The notes beneath the pieces are model-generated. The model did no database searches. It was not told the DNA's origin and saw nothing but the letters and a program-made list of their open reading frames with translations. Shown here piece after piece: positions 28,129 to 37,025 of a stretch of 61,420 nt of DNA; position 1 is the stretch's first letter, and each line of letters opens with the position of its first letter. The stretch comes from Dyella ginsengisoli LA-4 (GTDB lineage: Bacteria > Pseudomonadota > Gammaproteobacteria > Xanthomonadales > Rhodanobacteraceae). The position numbers and the translations under genes were made by a program. The stretch is from NCBI RefSeq assembly GCF_000334915.1, contig NZ_AMSF01000075.1:1-61420 (forward strand). The letters run 5' to 3'.

Positions 28129-30669
28129 ATGCGAATTTTCAAGCGTTTGCTCCGCTGGGCACTGATCCTGGCCTTCTCGGGACTGCTGCTCGGCGTAGCC
28201 GCACTCGGCGTCGCCTACTGGCTGATCGCCCCCCGCCTTCCCAACGTCGACCAGCTCAAGGATTACCGCATGCAGGTCCCGCTCCGTGTGGAGAGCGCGG
28301 ACGGCAAGTTGATCGCGACCTTCGGCGAGACCCGGCGCATCCCGGTGGACATCGCCCACGTCCCGGACCGCCTCAAGCACGCGGTGCTGTCGGCCGAGGA
28401 TGCCGACTTCTACAGCCACCCCGGCTTCGATTGGCACGGCATCGCGCGCGCCGCCTGGCACGTGATCATCTCCGGCGGTGAAAAGGGCTCCGGTGGCTCG
28501 ACCATCACCCAGCAGGTGGCGCGCAACTTCTTCCTCAGCCCGGAGAAGCTCTACTCGCGCAAGCTGATCGAGATCTTCATCGCCGTGCGGATGGAGAACG
28601 AGCTGACCAAGGACCAGATCCTCGAGCTCTACCTCAACAAGATGTTCCTCGGTCATCGCGCCTACGGCGTGGCAGCAGCCGCGGAGTACTACTACGGCAA
28701 GACGCTCGACCAGCTCACCATCGCCGAGTGCGCCACCATCGCCTCGACGTTCCAGCTGCCGTCGGCGGTGAACCCGATCAACAGCCCGACCCGCATGCTG
28801 GCGCGCCGCAACTGGGTGCTGGGGCAGATGCTCGAGCACCGCTATATCAGCAAGCAGGAATACGAGCAGGCGATCAGGGAGCCGAACAACGCCTACCCGC
28901 ACGAGCAACCGATCGAGGTCGAGGCACCGTACCTTGCCGAGATGGTGCGCCGGCAGGTGCTCGACCGGCTCGGCAACGATGCACTGACCGACGGCTACGT
29001 GGTCAAGACCACCCTCGACAGCCAGCGCCAGACCGAGGCCGTACAGGCGCTGCGCGACGGACTGGTGGCCTACGACCGCCGCCACGGCTGGCGCGGTCCC
29101 GAGGCCCACACCGACCTGCCGGCGAACGCCGGCACCAAGGAGTTCGACGACGCGCTGGCCAGCTACTCGAGCGTGTCGGGCATGTTGCCCGGCGTGGTCA
29201 CCGCGGTGACGCCGCAGCAGGCGACGGTCTACCTCTCCTCCCGTGAGAGCGCCACGCTGGACCTGGCCGCCGTGTCCTGGGCGCGCCCCTACGTCAGCGA
29301 CACCCGCACGGGAGCCACCCCGAAGGCGGTGGACACCGTGCTCAAGCGCGGCGACATCATCCGGCTCGCCCGCAACGACAAGGGGGAATGGGAGCTGGCG
29401 CAGGTCCCGAAGGTGCAGGGCGCGCTGGCGTCGGTGAGCCCGGAGGACGGCGCGATCGAAGCGCTGGTCGGCGGCTTCAACTTCGCCCGCAGCAAGTTCA
29501 ACCGTGCCGTGATGGCCGCCCGTCAGCCCGGCTCCAGCTTCAAGCCCTACATCTATTCGGCCGCCTTCGAGCGCGGCTTCACCCCGGCGTCCATCGTCAA
29601 CGACGCACCGCTGGCCCTGCCCGACCCGTCCAAGCCGGGCGGACTGTGGACCCCGGCCAACGACGACAACAAGTTCGACGGACCGATCCGCCTGCGCCAG
29701 GCGCTGGTGGAGTCGAAGAACCTGGTCTCGGTGCGCCTGCTTGACGCCATCGGCGTGAGCTTCGCCCGCGAGTACGCCACGCGCTTCGGCTTCTCGCTGG
29801 ACGCCCTGCCCGCCAACCTGTCCATGGCGCTGGGTACCGCATCGGTCTCGCCGATGGACATGGCGCGCGGCTATTCGGTGTTCGCCAACGGCGGCTATCT
29901 GGTGAAGCCGTATTTCATCAAGGAGATCGACGACCGCGACGGCAAGCCGGTGTACCTGGCCAATCCCGCGCGCGCCTGCCGCTCGTGCCAGGAACGGCTG
30001 CTCAACCCGCCGCCGCCGGGCCCGCCGCCGGTGGAGAAGAGCGTCGCCCCGGCCACCTCGCCCGCCACCTCGACGTCGGCACCGGCGGGCGCCGCCAGCC
30101 TCGCCGATGTCGGCGACACCGTGCTGCCGGAGGACACCCATGGCGACGCCAAGGCCCCGCCAGTGCTGGCACCGCACGTGATCGACATCCGCAACGACTA
30201 CCTGATCACCTCGCTGATGAAGGACGTGATCCTGCATGGCACCGGCGCGGCCGCCCGGGCACTCAATCGGCCCGACCTCGCCGGCAAGACCGGCACCACC
30301 AACGATCATCGCGATGCCTGGTTCGTCGGCTTCAATGGCGACCTGTCGACGGCGGTATGGGTCGGCTTCGACGACTTCACCTCGCTGGGGCGCGCCAACG
30401 GCGTGGCCGAGTTCGGCGCCCAGGCGGCCCTGCCGATCTGGATGCAGTACATGGGTGCAGCGCTGAAGGGCCTGCCGGAGAACTCGCTGCCGATGCCGCC
30501 CGGCATCAGCACGATCACCATCGACCGCACCACCGGCCTGCCGGCACCACCGGGCGACACCGACACCATGCCCGAGGTCTTCAAGGTCGAGGACCTGGAC
30601 AAGCTGCGCAGCCAGGCGGCGCAGCAGCAGCAGGACAAGGACAAGAAGCACGCCTACGACATTTTCTGA
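28129..30669 (+). CDS. mrcA: Penicillin-binding protein 1A (bifunctional transglycosylase/transpeptidase)
   Basis: An 846-residue inner-membrane enzyme that polymerises and cross-links peptidoglycan in the periplasm. A helix at ~10-33 anchors it. The glycosyltransferase domain has EDADFYSHPGFDWHG with the catalytic Glu, GSGGSTITQQVARNFF, and LYLNKMFLGHRAYGVAAAA. The transpeptidase domain has RQPGSSFKPYIY with the catalytic Ser, VESKNLVS as the SxN motif, and LAGKTGTTNDHRDAWF. A Cys pair (RACRSCQERL) followed by a Pro/Ala-rich insert lies before the KTGTT region. The ATG at 28129 (MRIFKRLLRW) gives the normal short cytoplasmic tail; an upstream TTG at 28030 is less likely. Confidence 0.95.
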   Translation: MRIFKRLLRWALILAFSGLLLGVAALGVAYWLIAPRLPNVDQLKDYRMQVPLRVESADGKLIATFGETRRIPVDIAHVPDRLKHAVLSAEDADFYSHPGFDWHGIARAAWHVIISGGEKGSGGSTITQQVARNFFLSPEKLYSRKLIEIFIAVRMENELTKDQILELYLNKMFLGHRAYGVAAAAEYYYGKTLDQLTIAECATIASTFQLPSAVNPINSPTRMLARRNWVLGQMLEHRYISKQEYEQAIREPNNAYPHEQPIEVEAPYLAEMVRRQVLDRLGNDALTDGYVVKTTLDSQRQTEAVQALRDGLVAYDRRHGWRGPEAHTDLPANAGTKEFDDALASYSSVSGMLPGVVTAVTPQQATVYLSSRESATLDLAAVSWARPYVSDTRTGATPKAVDTVLKRGDIIRLARNDKGEWELAQVPKVQGALASVSPEDGAIEALVGGFNFARSKFNRAVMAARQPGSSFKPYIYSAAFERGFTPASIVNDAPLALPDPSKPGGLWTPANDDNKFDGPIRLRQALVESKNLVSVRLLDAIGVSFAREYATRFGFSLDALPANLSMALGTASVSPMDMARGYSVFANGGYLVKPYFIKEIDDRDGKPVYLANPARACRSCQERLLNPPPPGPPPVEKSVAPATSPATSTSAPAGAASLADVGDTVLPEDTHGDAKAPPVLAPHVIDIRNDYLITSLMKDVILHGTGAAARALNRPDLAGKTGTTNDHRDAWFVGFNGDLSTAVWVGFDDFTSLGRANGVAEFGAQAALPIWMQYMGAALKGLPENSLPMPPGISTITIDRTTGLPAPPGDTDTMPEVFKVEDLDKLRSQAAQQQQDKDKKHAYDIF

Positions 30670-30740
30670 CCCAGCAGGTAGGATCGATACCGCGACCGCC
30701 GCCCGGCCCAGGGCGGCGGCCACCGAGGAAGGAGCGAGAC

Positions 30741-31412
30741 ATGGCCCGAGGCGAGCATCACCGCATCCACGCCCATGACCGCCTGCAGCGCAACCGGCTG
30801 CGCGTCGCCCAGGAGGCTGCCCGGCTGATGAGCGAGCACGGCATCCGCGATTTCCACCACGCCAAGCTGAAGGCCTCCGAGCGGCTCGGCATCCTGGATG
30901 CGCAGAGCCTGCCCCGCAACGACGAGATCGAGCGCGCGCTGCGCGAACACCAGCGGATCTTCCAGGCCGACAGCCAACCGCAGCATCTGCGACGCTGCCG
31001 CGAGGCCGCGGTGGAGGCGATGCGCTTCCTCGATGACTTCCAGCCGCGCCTGGTAGGCGCCGTGCTGGAGGGAACCGCCGACGCACACTCGGCGATCTGC
31101 CTGCATCTTTTCAGCGATGATCCCGAGGCGGTGCTGCGCTTCCTGCATGGGCGCGGCGTACCGTACGAAACCCAGACCCGGCGACTGCGTACCAGCCGCG
31201 ACGACACGGCCGAGTTCCCGGTGGCGCTGTTTTCCGCCGACGGCCTGCCCTTCGACCTGACGGTGCTTCCGGTGGATGCGCTGCGCCAGGCACCGGTCGA
31301 TCGCATCGACGAGCGGCCGATGCGCCGTGCGGGGCTGGCCGCGGTGGAGCAACTGCTGCACGAGCAGGACGAGGAAGATGCCCTCGAGCGCAAGCTCGCC
31401 GCACTGCGCTGA
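30741..31412 (+). CDS. Conserved protein, possible nucleotidyltransferase-like fold
   Basis: A 223-residue soluble protein with an Arg/His-rich N-terminal helical part (ARLMSEHGIRDFHHAKLKA). A segment follows, RLVGAVLEGTADAHSAICLHLFSDD, that recalls the beta-strand and G-[ST] loop of Pol-beta-type nucleotidyltransferases. The expected D-x-D pair is replaced by hydrophobic/His residues (CLHL), so catalysis is doubtful. A good ribosome binding site (GGAAGGAG) precedes the ATG at 30741. It lies 71 bp after the PBP1a gene and ends at a shared terminator. Family placement rests on memory of similar proteins and is weak; the gene itself is well supported. Confidence 0.7.
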   Translation: MARGEHHRIHAHDRLQRNRLRVAQEAARLMSEHGIRDFHHAKLKASERLGILDAQSLPRNDEIERALREHQRIFQADSQPQHLRRCREAAVEAMRFLDDFQPRLVGAVLEGTADAHSAICLHLFSDDPEAVLRFLHGRGVPYETQTRRLRTSRDDTAEFPVALFSADGLPFDLTVLPVDALRQAPVDRIDERPMRRAGLAAVEQLLHEQDEEDALERKLAALR

Positions 31413-31419
31413 AAAGCAA

Positions 31420-31444
31420 AACGCCCCGGTCAGCCCGGGGCGTT
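31420..31444. terminator. Bidirectional terminator between the NTase-like gene and gltA
   Basis: AACGCCCCGG and CCGGGGCGTT form a 10-bp perfect stem around a 5-base loop. A-rich bases precede it and T-rich bases follow, so it can act for both convergent genes: 8 bases after the plus-strand stop and 47 bases after the gltA stop. Confidence 0.85.
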
Positions 31445-31490
31445 CTTCCTGAGGCGGCCCATCCGGCGCGACGCCGGACGGAAGCCTCGA

Positions 31491-32786
31491 TCAGCGCTTG
31501 TCGGCAGGCACGAAGTCGCGCGGCACCGAGCCGGTGTAGACCTGGCGCGGACGACCGATGCGCGACCCCGGGGTCTCGTGCTGCTCGATCCAGTGCGCGA
31601 TCCAGCCGGCCGTGCGGGCGATGGCGAACATCACGGTGAACATCTCGGTCGGGATGCCCAGCGCCTTGTAGATGATGCCGGAGTAGAAGTCGACGTTCGG
31701 ATACAGCTTGCGCTCGACGAAGTACTCGTCCTTCAGCGCGGCTTCTTCCAGCTTCATCGCCACGTCGAGCAGCGGGTCGTTGACGCCCAGTTCGCCCAGC
31801 ACCTTGTGGCACATCTCGCGGATGATCTTCGCGCGCGGGTCGAAGTTCTTGTACACGCGGTGGCCGAAGCCCATCAGGCGGAAGCTGTCGTTCTTGTCCT
31901 TGGCGCGCTTGACCGCGGTCTCGACCTTGTCCGGCGTGCCGATCTCCTCGAGCATCTTCAGCACCGCCTCGTTGGCGCCGCCGTGCGCCGGGCCCCACAG
32001 CGCGGTGATGCCGGCGGCGATCGAGGCGTACGGGTTGGCGCCGGTCGAACCGACCAGGCGGACGGTCGAGGTGGAGGCGTTCTGCTCGTGGTCGGCGTGC
32101 AGGATGAACAGCAGGTCCAGCGCCTTGGCGGCCACCGGGTTGAGCTGGAGCGGCTCGCTCGGTACCTCGAACATCATGTGCAGGAAGCGCGTGACGTACT
32201 CGAGATTGTTGCGCGGATAGCGCATCGGCCAACCGATCGAATAACGATAAGCCGCGGCGGCGATGGTCGGCATCTTGGCGATCAGGCGGATCGCGGCGAG
32301 CTTGCGGTCTTCCGGGTTATCGACGTCGAGATCGTCGTGATAGAAGGCCGACAGCGAGGCGATCGAGGCGGCCAGCATCGCCATCGGGTGCGCGTTGTGG
32401 TGGAAGCCCTGGAAGAAGTTCTTCAGCGACTCGTGCATCATCGTGTGATGCGTGATCTGGTGCTCGAAGCTGGCGAACTCGGCCTGCTTGGGCAGCTCGC
32501 CATTGAGCAGCAGATAGGCCACCTCGAGGAAGCTGGACTTCTCGGCCAGCTGCTCGATCGGGTAACCGCGGTACAGCAGCACGCCCTGGTCGCCGTCGAT
32601 GTAGGTGATCGCGCTCTTGGTGGCAGCGGTGCTGCCGAAACCCGGGTCGTACGTGAAGTGGCCGGTGTCCTTGTACAGCGTGCCGAGGTCGATGCACGAC
32701 GGACCCAGCGTGCCGCTCACCAGGGGCAGCTCGCTGCTGCGGTTGTTCGACTCGTCGGTCAGCTTGACGATCTTGGACTCGGACAC
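31491..32786 (-). CDS. gltA: Citrate synthase (type II, GltA)
   Basis: A 431-residue TCA-cycle enzyme joining acetyl-CoA and oxaloacetate to citrate. [20 protein letters not shown] contains one catalytic His, [15 protein letters not shown] another, and the CoA and citrate-binding Arg residues follow toward the C-terminus ([15 protein letters not shown]). Length fits the NADH-sensitive hexameric type of gammaproteobacteria. The start is GTG at 32786, decided by a near-perfect AAGGAGG six bases upstream; a longer frame to 32942 lacks similarity. A GATAAT hexamer about 130 bases upstream may belong to its promoter. Confidence 0.96.
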   Translation of the reverse strand: MSESKIVKLTDESNNRSSELPLVSGTLGPSCIDLGTLYKDTGHFTYDPGFGSTAATKSAITYIDGDQGVLLYRGYPIEQLAEKSSFLEVAYLLLNGELPKQAEFASFEHQITHHTMMHESLKNFFQGFHHNAHPMAMLAASIASLSAFYHDDLDVDNPEDRKLAAIRLIAKMPTIAAAAYRYSIGWPMRYPRNNLEYVTRFLHMMFEVPSEPLQLNPVAAKALDLLFILHADHEQNASTSTVRLVGSTGANPYASIAAGITALWGPAHGGANEAVLKMLEEIGTPDKVETAVKRAKDKNDSFRLMGFGHRVYKNFDPRAKIIREMCHKVLGELGVNDPLLDVAMKLEEAALKDEYFVERKLYPNVDFYSGIIYKALGIPTEMFTVMFAIARTAGWIAHWIEQHETPGSRIGRPRQVYTGSVPRDFVPADKR

Positions 32787-32972
32787 GGAAACCTCCTTCA
32801 CGTATGTCACCGCCGCAGGCGGCCACGGGCGCGGCACCGGCTGGCGAGGGAATCGGGACAGCGCCGGCTGGGGAAGACCAACGCTGCGACGGGCATCGGA
32901 GCGCCCGGGCCCGCAATTATCGCACAACCTCCCCGCGGACATGCGTCAGCGGATGGTCGAATGGCGGCCACG

Positions 32973-33008
32973 AAAAAAACACAGGGCAGGCGCGGAGCCT
33001 GCCCTGTG
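32973..33008 (-). terminator. Rho-independent terminator after rpmE2
   Basis: On the minus strand CACAGGGCAGGC and GCCTGCCCTGTG form a 12-bp stem with a 5-base loop, followed by seven T. It sits 48 bases beyond the rpmE2 stop and separates that gene from gltA. Confidence 0.9.
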
Positions 33009-33055
33009 CTCGGTTTCTTGCAACGGCGGGCCATGGATCGGCCCGCGCAGAAGTC

Positions 33056-33301
33056 TTACTTCTGCGCGTAACGACGACGGAAGCGGTCGACGCGACCACC
33101 CTGGTCGATGGTCTTCTGCTTGCCGGTGTAGAACGGGTGCGAATGGCTGGAGATATCCACCTTGACCAGCGGGTACTCGTTGCCATCCTCCCACTTGACG
33201 GTTTCCTTCGCTGCAATCGTCGAGCGCGTCAGGAACGCGAAATCGGACGACAGGTCCTGGAACACCACGGGGCGGTAGTTCGGATGGATATCGGGCTTCA
33301 T
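33056..33301 (-). CDS. rpmE2: 50S ribosomal protein L31 type B
   Basis: An 81-residue protein of the large ribosomal subunit. The start [19 protein letters not shown] and the segment [24 protein letters not shown] are diagnostic. It has no CxxC zinc ligands, placing it in the zinc-independent type B (YkgM-like) group, which replaces zinc-bearing L31 when zinc is scarce in some species. It is a single gene with its own terminator, between gltA and the nucleoside hydrolase gene. Confidence 0.96.
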   Translation of the reverse strand: MKPDIHPNYRPVVFQDLSSDFAFLTRSTIAAKETVKWEDGNEYPLVKVDISSHSHPFYTGKQKTIDQGGRVDRFRRRYAQK

Positions 33302-33360
33302 GACAGGCTCAAAGCTGCGGGTGAAAAGAGCGGCATTTTACTCAGCCGGGAACCGCCAGG

Positions 33361-34296
33361 TCAACCTTGGGCGCCGAGCGCCCTGCGCACCATCGCCGCG
33401 AAGCGCCCGGCATCGATCTCCAGCACGATGTTCGCATTGGCCGGCCGCTTGAGCCGCCCGGCCCAGTCCACCACGGTGGCGCCGCGGGTCAGGCGGCCAT
33501 CGAGCTCCACCGCGACGTGACGCCGCTCGCTGCGGACGACGATGGACGGATCGATCGCCACCGCCATGGCCAGCGCGTCCGCAGCGATCACGCCGCTGCG
33601 GTCGTGCGTGCGATTGAACGCGCGGGCGGTACCGAATACCTGACCGAAGAACCGCGCGCGCTCGTCACCAGCGGCCAGCCAGCGATCGAACTCGGCATCG
33701 TCGAAGGCGTAACGGAGGGTCGCCTCCCAGTCCACCAGATCGAACTCCGGGAAGGCTTCGAACACCACATGGGCCGCCTCCGGATCGAAGCCGACGTTGA
33801 ACTCGGCCGGCACCTTGCCGGTATTGCCGTGGCCGGTGACCGCCCCCCCCATCACCACCAGGCGCTTCACCCGATCGGGAAGCGTCGGATCCAGTCTCAG
33901 AGCCAGCGCCACGTTGGTCAGCGGGGCGAGCGCCACCACGGTGAGCTCGCCCGGCCGCTCGCGGGTCAGGCGCAGCAGTGCCAGCGCGGCGGCCTCGTCC
34001 TCCACCCCCGCCTGCGGCTCGGCAAAGCCGACGTCGCCGAACCCGTCGCTTCCATGGACGAAGGCGGCATCCTCCTCCGGCCGACGCACCAGCGGACTGG
34101 GGCAACCGGCGAACACAGGGGTACGGGCACCGACCAGATCGACCAGGGTTCGCGCGTTGCGCACGGTGTGGCCCAGTCCCACGTTGCCGGCAGCGACGCT
34201 CAACCCCGCAACGTCGGCATGGGCATGCGCCATCAGGATCGCCAGTGCGTCGTCGACGCCCGGATCGGTATCAATCAGCAGGTGCGGTTTACTCAT
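33361..34296 (-). CDS. Nucleoside hydrolase (inosine-uridine preferring type)
   Basis: A 311-residue cytosolic enzyme that splits ribonucleosides into base and ribose. The calcium-binding signature LIDTDPGVDDALAIL is at residues 7-21. LVVMGGAVTGHGN and EFNVGFDPEAA form the rest of the site, and the late acidic ligand falls in HDRSGVIAADALAM. The specificity-determining residues cannot be resolved by eye. A GAAGGA site lies just before the ATG at 34296. It is 72 bp downstream of recG on the same strand and 59 bp upstream of rpmE2. Confidence 0.92.
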   Translation of the reverse strand: MSKPHLLIDTDPGVDDALAILMAHAHADVAGLSVAAGNVGLGHTVRNARTLVDLVGARTPVFAGCPSPLVRRPEEDAAFVHGSDGFGDVGFAEPQAGVEDEAAALALLRLTRERPGELTVVALAPLTNVALALRLDPTLPDRVKRLVVMGGAVTGHGNTGKVPAEFNVGFDPEAAHVVFEAFPEFDLVDWEATLRYAFDDAEFDRWLAAGDERARFFGQVFGTARAFNRTHDRSGVIAADALAMAVAIDPSIVVRSERRHVAVELDGRLTRGATVVDWAGRLKRPANANIVLEIDAGRFAAMVRRALGAQG

Positions 34297-34368
34297 GGTC
34301 CTTCACGTGGGTCGGTTCGAGCCGCCTAGCTTACGCGTGCCAAGGGAGACCGGACAACGCGAGCCGGG

Positions 34369-36483
34369 TCAGGCATGGGCGTAGCGCGCGGCGCCGCCGA
34401 CCCAGCGCTCGATCAGCCGCTCGGCCGACTGCGGATGCTCGCGCAGCATGACCTCGCCGACCGACTGGACCGCGGCGAGCAGATGCGCATCGCGTGTGAG
34501 GTCGGCGATGCGGAAGGCGAGCTGACCGGTCTGGCGCGTACCGAGCACCTCGCCAGGGCCGCGCAGTTCCAGATCCTTTTCGGCGATGCGGAAGCCGTCG
34601 TTGGTGTCGCGCATCACCTGCAGGCGCTCCTGCGCCAGCGCACCGATCGGCGGCTGGTACAGCAGCACGCAGTTGGAGGCCACTGCGCCCCGACCGACCC
34701 GGCCGCGCAGCTGGTGCAACTGGGCCAGGCCCAGCCGCTCGCTGTTCTCGATCACCATCAGGCTGGCGTTGGGCACATCGACCCCGACCTCGATCACCGT
34801 GGTGGCCACCAGCACAGCCAGATCGCCAGCCTTGAACGCATCCATCACCGCCTGCTTGTCCTTCGGCTTCATGCGGCCGTGGATCAGTCCGACCTGCCGG
34901 TCCGGCAACGCGGCCACCAGTTCAGCGTGTGCCACCTCGGCGGCCTGCGCCCGCAGCTGTTCGGACTCCTCGATCAGCGTGCAGACCCAGTAGACCTGGC
35001 GCCCCTCGCGACAGGCATGGGCGATGCGCTCGATCACCTCGCCGCGGCGCGCGTTGGAGATCGCCACCGTCTGCACCGGCGTGCGCCCCGGCGGCAGCTC
35101 GTCGATGGACGAGACGTCCAGGTCGGCGTAGGCGCTCATCGCCAGCGTGCGCGGGATCGGCGTGGCGGTCAGCACGAGCTGGTGCGGCACCTGCTCACCC
35201 TCCAGCCCCTTGTCGCGCAGCGCCAGGCGCTGGTGCACGCCGAAGCGGTGCTGCTCGTCGACGATCACCAGCCCCAGCCGCCCGAACACCACACCCTCCT
35301 GCATCAGCGCATGGGTACCGACCACCACCGCCGCCCCCTCGGCGACGCGGGCGAGCGTCTTCTGCCGGGCCTTGCCCTGCACCTTGCCGGCCAGCCACTC
35401 CACCGCGATGCCGAGCGGCTCCAGCCACTGCCGGAAGTTGCGCAGGTGCTGCTCGGCGAGCAGTTCGGTGGGCGCCATCAACGCGACCTGGTAGCCCGAC
35501 TCCACCGCGGCCAGCGCAGCCAGCGCCGCCACCACGGTCTTGCCGGAGCCGACGTCACCCTGCACCAGCCGCAGCATCGGCCTGGCCCGGGCCAGGTCCG
35601 CCGCGACCTCGCGCGCCACGCGCTGCTGCGCACCGGTCGGACGGAACGGCAGCGCGGCAAGGAAGCGCGCAACCAGCGCCCCGCCGCCACCCAGCGCCGG
35701 GGCGCGTCGCCTGCGCACGGCCGCACGCAGGCGCTTGAGGCTGAGATGCTGGGTCAGCAGCTCCTCGAAGGCCAGCCGCTGCTGCGAGGGATGGTGGCCG
35801 AGGGTGAGCTGGCCGAGATGGGCGTCTGCCGGCGGCCGGTGCACGTACAGCAGCGCCTCGCGCAGCGAGGTCAGGCCGTGCTCGGCGCACAGCGCCGGCG
35901 GGATCAGTTCCAGCGCCTCGTCGCCGGGCAGCAGCGCCAGCGCCTTGCCGACCACCCCGGCCAGTCGCCGCGTGCCCAGGCCCTCGGTGGTGGGATAGAT
36001 CGGGTCGAGCAGCTCGTCGAGCACCAGCGGCGCGTTGCCGGCCAGCCGCTCGTACTGTGGATGCACCATCTCCAGCCCCTGCGGTCCGAGGCGCACCTCG
36101 CCGTAGCAGAGCAGGCGCGTGCCCGGCTTGAGCAGGTCGGCCTGCGCGCGATGGAAATGGAAGAAGCGCAGCAGCAGGCTCTGCCGGGTGCTGTCGCTCA
36201 CCACGACCTTGAGCTGGGGGCGGTAGCGGAAACCGCGCTCCACCGCCTCCACCACCGCGTCGACCTGCACACGGTCGCCCGGGCGCAGGTCGGCGATGGG
36301 CGTCACCCGGGTGCGGTCCTCGTAGCGCAACGGCAGGTGGAACCAGAGGTCCTGCACCCGCTCCAGGCCCAGTCGCGCCAACGACTCGGCCAGCGCAGGA
36401 CCGACGCCGGGCAGCGTGGTGACCGGACGCAGCCCGGGGGGCTCGTCGGCGGGAGCGGGAGTCGATCGGGAACGGGCAGCCAT
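34369..36483 (-). CDS. recG: ATP-dependent DNA helicase RecG
   Basis: A 704-residue helicase that remodels stalled replication forks and Holliday junctions. An N-terminal wedge/OB domain (~45-160) precedes the helicase core. Walker A is QGDVGSGKTVVAALAAL near 308-324, the DEAH-type box is IVDEQHRFGVHQR, and TATPIPRTLAMSAYADLDVS is motif III. The C-terminal region RGRVGRGAVASNCVLLY and the TRG-like segment are present. It is the last gene of the rpoZ-spoT-ridA-recG group. The ATG at 36483 gives an Ala/Pro-rich leader; the conserved part begins near LPGVGPALAESLARLGL. Confidence 0.96.
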   Translation of the reverse strand: MAARSRSTPAPADEPPGLRPVTTLPGVGPALAESLARLGLERVQDLWFHLPLRYEDRTRVTPIADLRPGDRVQVDAVVEAVERGFRYRPQLKVVVSDSTRQSLLLRFFHFHRAQADLLKPGTRLLCYGEVRLGPQGLEMVHPQYERLAGNAPLVLDELLDPIYPTTEGLGTRRLAGVVGKALALLPGDEALELIPPALCAEHGLTSLREALLYVHRPPADAHLGQLTLGHHPSQQRLAFEELLTQHLSLKRLRAAVRRRRAPALGGGGALVARFLAALPFRPTGAQQRVAREVAADLARARPMLRLVQGDVGSGKTVVAALAALAAVESGYQVALMAPTELLAEQHLRNFRQWLEPLGIAVEWLAGKVQGKARQKTLARVAEGAAVVVGTHALMQEGVVFGRLGLVIVDEQHRFGVHQRLALRDKGLEGEQVPHQLVLTATPIPRTLAMSAYADLDVSSIDELPPGRTPVQTVAISNARRGEVIERIAHACREGRQVYWVCTLIEESEQLRAQAAEVAHAELVAALPDRQVGLIHGRMKPKDKQAVMDAFKAGDLAVLVATTVIEVGVDVPNASLMVIENSERLGLAQLHQLRGRVGRGAVASNCVLLYQPPIGALAQERLQVMRDTNDGFRIAEKDLELRGPGEVLGTRQTGQLAFRIADLTRDAHLLAAVQSVGEVMLREHPQSAERLIERWVGGAARYAHA

Positions 36484-36564
36484 CCCGCCAAGCCTAGCCG
36501 AGGCGGCGGCCCCGCCGCACCGGCGCAGGAGCGCACCGGCGTGGGTGGTGGCCGCGGCGACGGA

Positions 36565-36948
36565 TCAGTCGAGCACCATCACCGCGTCGACTTCGACCTG
36601 GGCCTCCTTCGGCAGCGCCGAGACCTCGATCGTCGAACGCGCGGGATACGGCGCCTCGAAATACTCGGCCATCACCGCATTGACCTCGCCGAAATGCGCC
36701 AGATCGGTGACGTAGATGCCCACGCGCACGATCTGCGCCAGCGAGCCGCCGGCCGCAGCCGCCACGGCCGCAAGGTTGTCGAACACGCGACGGGTCTGCG
36801 CGCGGATGTCGCCCTGCACCAGCGCGCCGGTCGCCGGATCCAGCGGGATCTGCCCGGAGAAATACACCGTGTTTCCGGCGCGCACGGCCTGCGAATAGGG
36901 GCCGATGGCGGCGGGCGCCTGGTCGGTGGCGATGATGCTGCGGGACAT
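36565..36948 (-). CDS. ridA: RidA-family enamine/imine deaminase
   Basis: A 127-residue protein that hydrolyses reactive 2-aminoacrylate and related imines, preventing damage to PLP enzymes. [20 protein letters not shown] is the family's N-terminal signature. [34 protein letters not shown] and its conserved Arg/Glu complete the pocket between trimer subunits. The ATG at 36948 is standard; the longer upstream frame is a shadow of spoT. It sits between spoT and recG, as in Xanthomonas and Pseudomonas relatives. Confidence 0.95.
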   Translation of the reverse strand: MSRSIIATDQAPAAIGPYSQAVRAGNTVYFSGQIPLDPATGALVQGDIRAQTRRVFDNLAAVAAAAGGSLAQIVRVGIYVTDLAHFGEVNAVMAEYFEAPYPARSTIEVSALPKEAQVEVDAVMVLD

Positions 36949-37025
36949 GGGACACCTCGGGTTCGGGGGAAGGATCGCGGAGCGCCGCATCGTGCGACGG
37001 CCGGCCGGTCCGAGGCAAGCGCCGG

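Noticed and set aside
28105-31086. 993-codon open frame antisense to PBP1a and the following gene
   Set aside because: Composition is Arg/Gly/Val-rich without motifs; the opposite strand encodes PBP1a with all catalytic motifs.
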